DNA of 64,000 nucleotides from Ktedonobacter robiniae (lineage in GTDB: Bacteria; Chloroflexota; Ktedonobacteria; Ktedonobacterales; Ktedonobacteraceae), in assembly GCF_016587375.1 (NCBI RefSeq), contig NZ_BNJG01000001.1:930001-994000 (forward strand), written 5' to 3'. Both the position numbers and the translations under genes were made by a program. How positions within the stretch are numbered: position 1 is the stretch's first letter; each line of letters starts with the position of its first letter. Positions 58,886 through 64,000 of this stretch are shown piece by piece. The notes under the pieces were generated by a model. It was not told where the DNA came from. It did no database searches and saw only the letters and a program-made list of their open reading frames with translations.

Positions 58886-60865
58886 ATGAAGTTATATACA
58901 TCGATATTTGCGCGCATCTACAAGCGCTTTCTGGCGGATACAGCGGGGCAGAGGCTACGCGCGACGCCGAGCTACTTCTTCCTGATATGGCGTTGGAGTA
59001 TGTGGCTCTACGCCCTGGTACTGATTGTTGGCTCACGAGAACCCTATACAAAATATCCTGCGTATGGGATCAGCGTCGTGCTCCTCTTTGTTACGCTATT
59101 GCAGACGCTGATCGTGACGCTGTACTCCCCGGTCGCGCGCCACTTTTTCCCTCGTCTACGCCTACCCTTCGCCTCTCCTCCACGCAGTGTGATCGACGAG
59201 GAAGAGCCGATTCCAACTGCCCTGGCTCGTCTGCGCAACCCCTATAGCAATCTTATTCTCTACGGCATCGATTTACTGGTCTGTGGACTGGTAACCTACC
59301 TGAGCGGTCCTTTCGCCTTGCATCCCTACTTTGGCACCTCCTCGCCCTTCTATCGCTATGGGATCTCGACGGCCTTCGCGGCAGCACTGGCCTATGGCTA
59401 TCGCGGAGGACTGGGCGCGGCCCTGGGCTACGATCTCTTTATCGTGTTGGGTATACTTTTCCGACCTACCTATGCCGATCCTCTCTATACCCCCAATGTG
59501 ATCGATGTCGTGGGTTCGCTGGTTGATACGCCTGTAGCGGCGCTGGTGGCGGCCTTAATTATCTCCTTGCTGGATCGCTATGTGCGAAGTTTGCAGAGTG
59601 AGCAGGCGAACGTGCGGCAGCAGAAGGCACAGCTCGACCTGGGCAATGTGCTCATCCAGGCGGCCTATGAACGCCAACACTTGCTCACGAAAAGCGCCGA
59701 GCAACTCCGCCAGGGCGGGCGTTTCGAGAGCCTGGCGCTCGCCCTGGTGCCTCACACCCCCGAATTGGATACTGATATGGCCGATACTGAGGTGCCCCGC
59801 CCACAGCGGCTAGAGATCTATACCTCGACGGCACATCTCCCGCACGAGGGCGAGGCATCGCTTCCTGGTGAGCTATTTGAACAGGTGCGCCAGACGGGGG
59901 AGCGGCTGACAAGAATTGAGCCGCCTGTGCCCCATCTCTATCCACCACGCTTTCCCCATCAGCTCTACCTCCCCTTCGCCAAACAAGGTGAAGTCCAGCT
60001 AATCCTGGGTGTGGAGAGCCACCGCCCCATTGATGAGAAACAGGAAGACTTCTTAGTGATCGCTGGAACGCAGTTGCTCACGGCCCTGGAGAATATCCGC
60101 CTGACCGAGCAAACCATCCTGCTGACCGCCCAGGAGGAGCGCAACCGCATCGCGCGTGAGATCCATGATGGCGTGGCCCAGTTGATTTATATTCTCAAGA
60201 TCAGTGCCGAGACCTGCATTGCCTATACTCAACGCTTGATGGAGGCATCAGAGGAGGAAGCAGAGCAACTCAACCCTCTTGAGGAGCGTTTACAGAAGTT
60301 AGTAACTATCTCCAAACAGGCGCTGTGGGAGACGCGTAGCTATATGTTCTCGCTCAAACCGCTCAATCAGGAGCACCTGAGCCTGCAAGACATCATCCAG
60401 GGGCAGTTGCGCGAGTTTGAGACGATTAGCGAGGTACCAACCAGCCTGTATGTGGAAGGCGAGGAGACATCCACCGATGGCGATAATGAGTATGCACGCC
60501 AGCGCGAGCGAGTGTATGCAGCCTTCTTCCGCATCGTCCAGGAGGCGCTGACCAACGCGTATAAGCATGCCGAGGCCACACGGATAGAGGTGGCGCTGCG
60601 CCAGGGTCCAGAAGACATCCTGGTCGAGATAGGCGATAACGGTAAGGGGTTGCCCGGGCCAGCCAGAAGCGACACGCGCTTCTACTCGGGACATGGACTC
60701 ACAGGCATGCACGAGCGCGCGACTGAACTGGGCGGGACCCTGGATATTCTTCCCGGGCAGGCGGGTGGCCTGCTGGTCCGCGCCTGGATTCCATTATCTC
60801 ATGCGAAAACCAACACAGCTCTCGCAGCTAACGCTAGCGAGCTCAAGTTTTCGGAGAGGCACTGA
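58886..60865 (+). CDS. Membrane sensor histidine kinase (NarL/HisKA_3 type)
   Basis: The 659-residue protein starts at ATG 58886 (weak ribosome site AAAGG). Six or so membrane helices occupy residues 30-240 (FFLIWRWSMWLYALVLIVG, ISVVLLFVTLLQTLIVTLY, LILYGIDLLVCGLVTYLSG, TAFAAALAYGYRGGLGAALGYDLFIVLGI, AALVAALIISLLDRYV). A coiled coil leads to a GAF-like domain (290-410), then HisKA_3 with EERNRIAREIHDGVAQLIY and phospho-acceptor His427, and an HATPase with FRIVQEALTNAYKHAEA and GDNGKGLPGPA. It phosphorylates the adjacent response regulator (16 bp downstream). The signal is not evident. Confidence 0.93.
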   Translation: MKLYTSIFARIYKRFLADTAGQRLRATPSYFFLIWRWSMWLYALVLIVGSREPYTKYPAYGISVVLLFVTLLQTLIVTLYSPVARHFFPRLRLPFASPPRSVIDEEEPIPTALARLRNPYSNLILYGIDLLVCGLVTYLSGPFALHPYFGTSSPFYRYGISTAFAAALAYGYRGGLGAALGYDLFIVLGILFRPTYADPLYTPNVIDVVGSLVDTPVAALVAALIISLLDRYVRSLQSEQANVRQQKAQLDLGNVLIQAAYERQHLLTKSAEQLRQGGRFESLALALVPHTPELDTDMADTEVPRPQRLEIYTSTAHLPHEGEASLPGELFEQVRQTGERLTRIEPPVPHLYPPRFPHQLYLPFAKQGEVQLILGVESHRPIDEKQEDFLVIAGTQLLTALENIRLTEQTILLTAQEERNRIAREIHDGVAQLIYILKISAETCIAYTQRLMEASEEEAEQLNPLEERLQKLVTISKQALWETRSYMFSLKPLNQEHLSLQDIIQGQLREFETISEVPTSLYVEGEETSTDGDNEYARQRERVYAAFFRIVQEALTNAYKHAEATRIEVALRQGPEDILVEIGDNGKGLPGPARSDTRFYSGHGLTGMHERATELGGTLDILPGQAGGLLVRAWIPLSHAKTNTALAANASELKFSERH

Positions 60866-60881
60866 GCAGAGGAGGCTCCAG

Positions 60882-61547
60882 ATGAGCAAGATACGTTTGA
60901 TGCTGGTTGATGATCATGAAGTGGTACGCCTGGGCATGCGCGCTGCGTTCGAGCTTGAGCCAGATATTACCATTGTGGGCGAGGCCAGCAATGGCGCTGA
61001 GGCCGTCGCCAAGGTCGGAGTCCTCGCCCCCCAGGTGATCCTGATGGATGTGCGCATGGAGAAGATGAGCGGGATCGAGGCCTGCCGCGAGATTAAGAGC
61101 CGCGATCCCCAGGTCAATATTTTGATGATTACGTCCTACACAGATGAACGCGCCATCCTCGCCTCCGCGCTCGCCGGGGCCAGCGGCTACCTGCTCAAAA
61201 ACGTGAGTCGTGCCGAACTGCTCAAGGCCATTCGCCGGGTCGCCACCGGGGCCTCGCTGCTCGATCCCAAACAGAGGCAGCAAGCGCTCGCGACCGCGAC
61301 GGCCAGCGCGCCTAAGGAGGCCATTACCGAGCGCGAACGCGAAGTCCTGGCCCTCGTCGCCCGTGGCTATACTAACAAGCAGATCGCCGAAGGACTCTCC
61401 ATGAGCGAGAAGACGGCGCGCAATCATGTCAGCCATATCCTAGAAAAGCTGGGCCTGACGCGGCGCAGCGAGGCCGCCGCCTACGCCGTCGAACACAACC
61501 TTGTGCCACTACGCCAATCCCAGCGGCACGAGGAGAAAAATGAATAA
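60882..61547 (+). CDS. NarL/FixJ-type response regulator
   Basis: ATG 60882 lies after AGGAGGCT. The 221-residue protein has a receiver domain (LMLVDDHEVVRLGMRAAFE, phospho-acceptor Asp56 in VILMDVRMEKMSG, then SYTDERAILASALAGASGYLLKNV with conserved Thr/Lys) and a LuxR-type helix-turn-helix (AITEREREVLALVARGYTNKQIAEGLSMSEKTARNHVSHILEKLG). It is the partner of the histidine kinase just upstream, in one operon. The target genes are unknown. A short basic tail follows the DNA-binding domain. Confidence 0.95.
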   Translation: MSKIRLMLVDDHEVVRLGMRAAFELEPDITIVGEASNGAEAVAKVGVLAPQVILMDVRMEKMSGIEACREIKSRDPQVNILMITSYTDERAILASALAGASGYLLKNVSRAELLKAIRRVATGASLLDPKQRQQALATATASAPKEAITEREREVLALVARGYTNKQIAEGLSMSEKTARNHVSHILEKLGLTRRSEAAAYAVEHNLVPLRQSQRHEEKNE

Positions 61548-61564
61548 AAGAAAGAGAATAATTT

Positions 61565-62365
61565 ATGAGCGATATCGCCAATCAACAATACCTGTTAGGC
61601 AATCAGTATCAGAACGCTGAGAAGTTGAATGTTCGCATCCAGCTTCACCAGCGCTTTAGCCAGAATAAATATGACTGGCACCGCTGGGTCTTCGATCACC
61701 TGGCATTTACCCCTGGCGCTAAAGTGCTTGAGTTGGGGTGTGGTCCCGCGCATCTCTGGCAACGGAACCTGGATCGTTTACCCTCAGATTCTTCTATCAC
61801 ACTCTCCGACTTCTCCGCTGGAATGCTGGATGAGGCCCAGCAGACGTTGGCGAAGAGTTCTTATCCCTTCACCTTTCAGGTTATCGACGCGCAGGCCATT
61901 CCCTTACCAGACCAGAGCCTGGACATGGTGATTGCCAACCATATGCTCTATCATGTGCCTGACCGCCAGAAGGCCCTGGCTGAGATCAGGCGCGTCCTCA
62001 AGCCCACAGGGCGCTTCTATGCCGCGACCAATGGGCGCGACAACCTCAAGGAAATCAGAGAACTCTTCCACCAGGTCGCGGGCAATTATTTGTGGGGCGA
62101 ACAGGGACAGCTCACCTTTCACCTGGAGATGGGAGAGGAAGAGTTACGCCAGCATTTCGCCGGCGTAGAGATCATTCGCAACGAAGATCAGCTCGTGGTC
62201 ACCGAGGCCGAACCGTTGATCGACTATATACTCTCAGGCAGCGCGGGCAAGGATCTGACGGATGAGCAGAAGGCCACGCTGGCGGAGATCATTGAGAGGC
62301 AGATCGCCACGCTGGGAGCCGTGCGCATCCAAAAGATCGCGGGTCTCTTTATAGCACATGGCTGA
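61565..62365 (+). CDS. SAM-dependent methyltransferase (class I)
   Basis: The 266-residue protein has a Methyltransf_11-type fold: VLELGCGPAHLWQRNLDRLPSDSSITLSDFSAGML (motif I and the acidic residue binding SAM ribose), IDAQAIPLPDQSLDMVIANHMLYHVPDRQKALAEIRRVLKPTGRFY (motifs II-IV). No zinc site or DNA-recognition domain is visible, so a small-molecule or cofactor substrate is likely but cannot be named. It starts 17 bp after the response regulator stop, suggesting cotranscription with the two-component pair. A strong terminator overlaps its end. Confidence 0.85.
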   Translation: MSDIANQQYLLGNQYQNAEKLNVRIQLHQRFSQNKYDWHRWVFDHLAFTPGAKVLELGCGPAHLWQRNLDRLPSDSSITLSDFSAGMLDEAQQTLAKSSYPFTFQVIDAQAIPLPDQSLDMVIANHMLYHVPDRQKALAEIRRVLKPTGRFYAATNGRDNLKEIRELFHQVAGNYLWGEQGQLTFHLEMGEEELRQHFAGVEIIRNEDQLVVTEAEPLIDYILSGSAGKDLTDEQKATLAEIIERQIATLGAVRIQKIAGLFIAHG

Positions 62366-62438
62366 TTCAGGTGAAAAAAGGAGTACCCCTGGCCAGCCTG
62401 TGGTTGGCCAGGGGGTACTCCTTTTTTCACCTGAATCA
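62363..62438. terminator. Bidirectional terminator between convergent genes
   Basis: Near-exact arms of 33-34 bp (TGATTCAGGTGAAAAAAGGA onwards) with one bulge around GCCTGTGGT span from the methyltransferase stop to the kinase stop; the A6/T6 runs serve both strands. Confidence 0.85.
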
Positions 62439-64000
62439 ATTAAACACTTTCAGGTTGCTATAGACGACATCGGCATCTTCCTTCTGCGCGTTGGCAAGAA
62501 AGGCGATGACACCTTGATCTGGATGGTCAGCATTGCTGAGCGATGCGACAAAGGTGTTGTTGACATAGAATGAGAGCGTTGTCCCGTGAGCGATGATTTG
62601 GAGCGTATTCTTGACGCCAGGACCCGTGTGGAAACCTGTGGTAATGGTATCCTCTTTCAAGGGAGTAGAGCCAGTGGAGAAGTTCCCCGAAGAAGAGATT
62701 TTGTAGTGGCCATCGGGTCCAATCTGAAAGAGATAGCCCGCGTAGGTTCCAATGACGCTCTTGGCGACACGGAAGTAGACGCCGCCGCCATCGCCGCTCT
62801 TGATGAGCATATCTACGCTAATGGTCTGGTCGCCAAACTGTTTCTGGCTCTCCGAGCAACCCTTATTTGAGCTTGAGCCTAGAAAACCCTTGGCCACCGT
62901 CACGTGATAGCCCTCATTAGGAATGAAGGAACAGCTAGAGCTTGATTCCCATCCCGCCTCGCTGCCGGCGTCCGTCAGGGGGTCCTGATAGACGGCGTTG
63001 GTCGCAGTCGCGGTTCTGATGATCGAGGCTGTCGCCTGCGCCTGCTGAGTGGCCTGCGCCTGCGCCTGCGCTGTCTGGGTCGCGCCAGGGTCCTGGGTGC
63101 TAGTCGCCGTGGCGCTCGAGCCGTTTGTGCCGTTGTTGCTGGTGCCTGGCGTGCCGTTCTTCAAGAGCATATAGGCGGGAACGGCGATGATCAGCAAGAT
63201 GAGAAGGGCAACACCAATCATAATGTAGCCACGATTGGGAGAGGGTGGCTCGGGTGGTGGGGTAGGCGTGGCGGGACGTGGACGCGGCGCCTGGTGTTGG
63301 GGTGAGGAGGCAGAACGCGCCTGGGACTGGTCATAGCGATCCTGCTGCCCGTAGCGCTGCTGCTCTGGAGGATACTGGCGAGACTGAGGCTGCCCATAAC
63401 CCTGTTGCCCGTAGTTCTGCTGAGAAGTTCGGGGCGCCTGCTCACGTGTGGGAGTGCCAGCGTGCGGGGCATAGTTCTGGGGCGAATGCGCCGCCTGGTA
63501 AGGAGGCTGGCCCCGGTTGGGTTCGGCTGCGCGCTGCCCGGCAGGCGGCGCTGGCAATACCAGCGGACCATCAGCGCGCTCGGTACGCAGCGAATGGATG
63601 GATGGCTCGGCGGGAGCCGCCTCAGCGCGCTCGGTGCGCGCCGAATGCATGGTTCCGGCGGGGAACTCTCCCCGGACCGTGCGGTCGGAGTGGGGGGTGG
63701 CTCCCTTCGGCTCTGATTTAGCCTGCGGCTGCTCCTGGAGCGCATTGGTGAAGGCATCGGCCATCTCGGTCGCGCTGGAGTAGCGTAGCTCCGGACGCTT
63801 CTCCAGAGACTTGAGAATGACCTTCTCGGCGGCAACGGGCAGGTTTGAGGCATAGCGTCGTGGCGATGGCGGCTGCTTATTGATGTGCATCGAAACAACG
63901 GCGATCTGGTTCGCGGCCTCAAAGGGTACACGGCCAGTGACCATCTCAAAGAGTAGCACACCCAGACCATAGAGATCGCTGCGGGCGTCGGCCTTGTGGT
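62436..64000 (-). CDS. Transmembrane Ser/Thr protein kinase with lectin-like sensor domain (5' part off window)
   Basis: The frame is open to the window edge at 64000, so the kinase N-terminus is missing. The visible start, HKADARSDLYGLGVLLFEMVTGRVPFEAANQIAVVSMHINKQPPSPR, is subdomains IX-X of a PknB-type kinase. After a proline/glutamine/tyrosine-rich linker of about 200 residues, with repeated SARTERAEA/SLRTERADG pieces, there is one helix (GYIMIGVALLILLIIAVPAYMLL), then an Ala/Gln/Thr-rich stretch and an outside domain of about 190 residues (AVYQDPLTDAGSEAGWESSSSCSF...GGVYFRVAKSVIGTYAGYLFQIGPDGHYKIS...ASLSNADHPDQGVIAFLANA) of the concanavalin-like DUF1080/LamG type. The sensor probably binds a polysaccharide. 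A PP2C phosphatase at 15773 may oppose it. Confidence 0.9.
   Translation of the reverse strand, partial: HKADARSDLYGLGVLLFEMVTGRVPFEAANQIAVVSMHINKQPPSPRRYASNLPVAAEKVILKSLEKRPELRYSSATEMADAFTNALQEQPQAKSEPKGATPHSDRTVRGEFPAGTMHSARTERAEAAPAEPSIHSLRTERADGPLVLPAPPAGQRAAEPNRGQPPYQAAHSPQNYAPHAGTPTREQAPRTSQQNYGQQGYGQPQSRQYPPEQQRYGQQDRYDQSQARSASSPQHQAPRPRPATPTPPPEPPSPNRGYIMIGVALLILLIIAVPAYMLLKNGTPGTSNNGTNGSSATATSTQDPGATQTAQAQAQATQQAQATASIIRTATATNAVYQDPLTDAGSEAGWESSSSCSFIPNEGYHVTVAKGFLGSSSNKGCSESQKQFGDQTISVDMLIKSGDGGGVYFRVAKSVIGTYAGYLFQIGPDGHYKISSSGNFSTGSTPLKEDTITTGFHTGPGVKNTLQIIAHGTTLSFYVNNTFVASLSNADHPDQGVIAFLANAQKEDADVVYSNLKVFN

Overview
The window looks like chromosomal DNA of a Chloroflexota bacterium of the Ktedonobacteria type. 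I infer this from moderate GC content, long intergenic spacers, eukaryote-like signalling (a Ser/Thr kinase with an outside lectin-like domain, a PP2C phosphatase, a NarL-type kinase/regulator pair), an MglA-type GTPase with two roadblock proteins and a DUF4388 protein, a secreted sedolisin, and housekeeping genes far from Proteobacteria or Firmicutes in style. No rRNA, CRISPR array, plasmid gene or intact insertion sequence is visible. Three tRNA genes are present: Glu-TTC, Ser-TGA and Arg-CCG.

Layout. 1-5 kb: the tail of an exopolysaccharide chain-length protein, a CpsD-like partner with both nucleotide-binding motifs eroded, a membrane-anchored orphan, DedA, a sortase, and an acyl-CoA dehydrogenase on the minus strand. 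5-12 kb: a membrane-anchored glucosaminidase, tRNA dihydrouridine synthase, an SRPBCC protein, a candidate 430-nt noncoding RNA with its own promoter and terminator, and a homocysteine methyltransferase/MetF fusion broken by a 1-nt frameshift. 12-17 kb: the overlapping mnmA-lepA pair and a PP2C phosphatase. 17-25 kb: a SWIM zinc-finger protein, a second candidate ncRNA on the minus strand, a sedolisin lipoprotein, a GT4 glycosyltransferase, a stand-alone secretion-type ATPase, a histidine phosphatase and a membrane-anchored thioredoxin-like protein. 25-32 kb: tRNA-Glu, moeA, a sigma-54-type AAA+ regulator with an altered GAFTGA loop, a DUF4388 protein, tRNA-Ser next to serS, and a DUF402 protein. 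32-39 kb: a HAD protein, a DMT transporter, the roadblock-roadblock-MglA operon, two peptidoglycan hydrolases, and guaB behind an apparent transcription attenuator. 39-47 kb: an ABC exporter and a minus-strand copper/redox group (signal-peptide protein, CopC-CopD, VKOR, small membrane protein), then a repeat-rich stretch with a decayed gene and a MITE-like element. 47-51 kb: a CooC-like ATPase pair, then a metal-uptake lipoprotein and a Fur-family regulator that share a clear operator. 51-64 kb: cutA, tRNA-Arg, comEA-comEC, a tyrosine recombinase lacking catalytic residues, several acidic orphans, a histidine kinase/response regulator pair, a methyltransferase and the C-terminal part of a Ser/Thr kinase that runs off the window.

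The most striking non-genic property is about thirty long intergenic palindromes, with arms of up to 37 bp that are often perfect, and with arm sequences that differ from site to site. Most sit between convergent genes or just after a stop codon and should act as (often bidirectional) terminators. Six carry a shared 18-bp tail and lie between divergent or tandem genes instead; these look like a separate dispersed repeat family. A second family, with CCGAAACCC ends and internal hairpins, lies directly in front of two genes in the same orientation and could be a cis-acting RNA. All function calls rest on reading the translations and DNA by eye; no database search was run.
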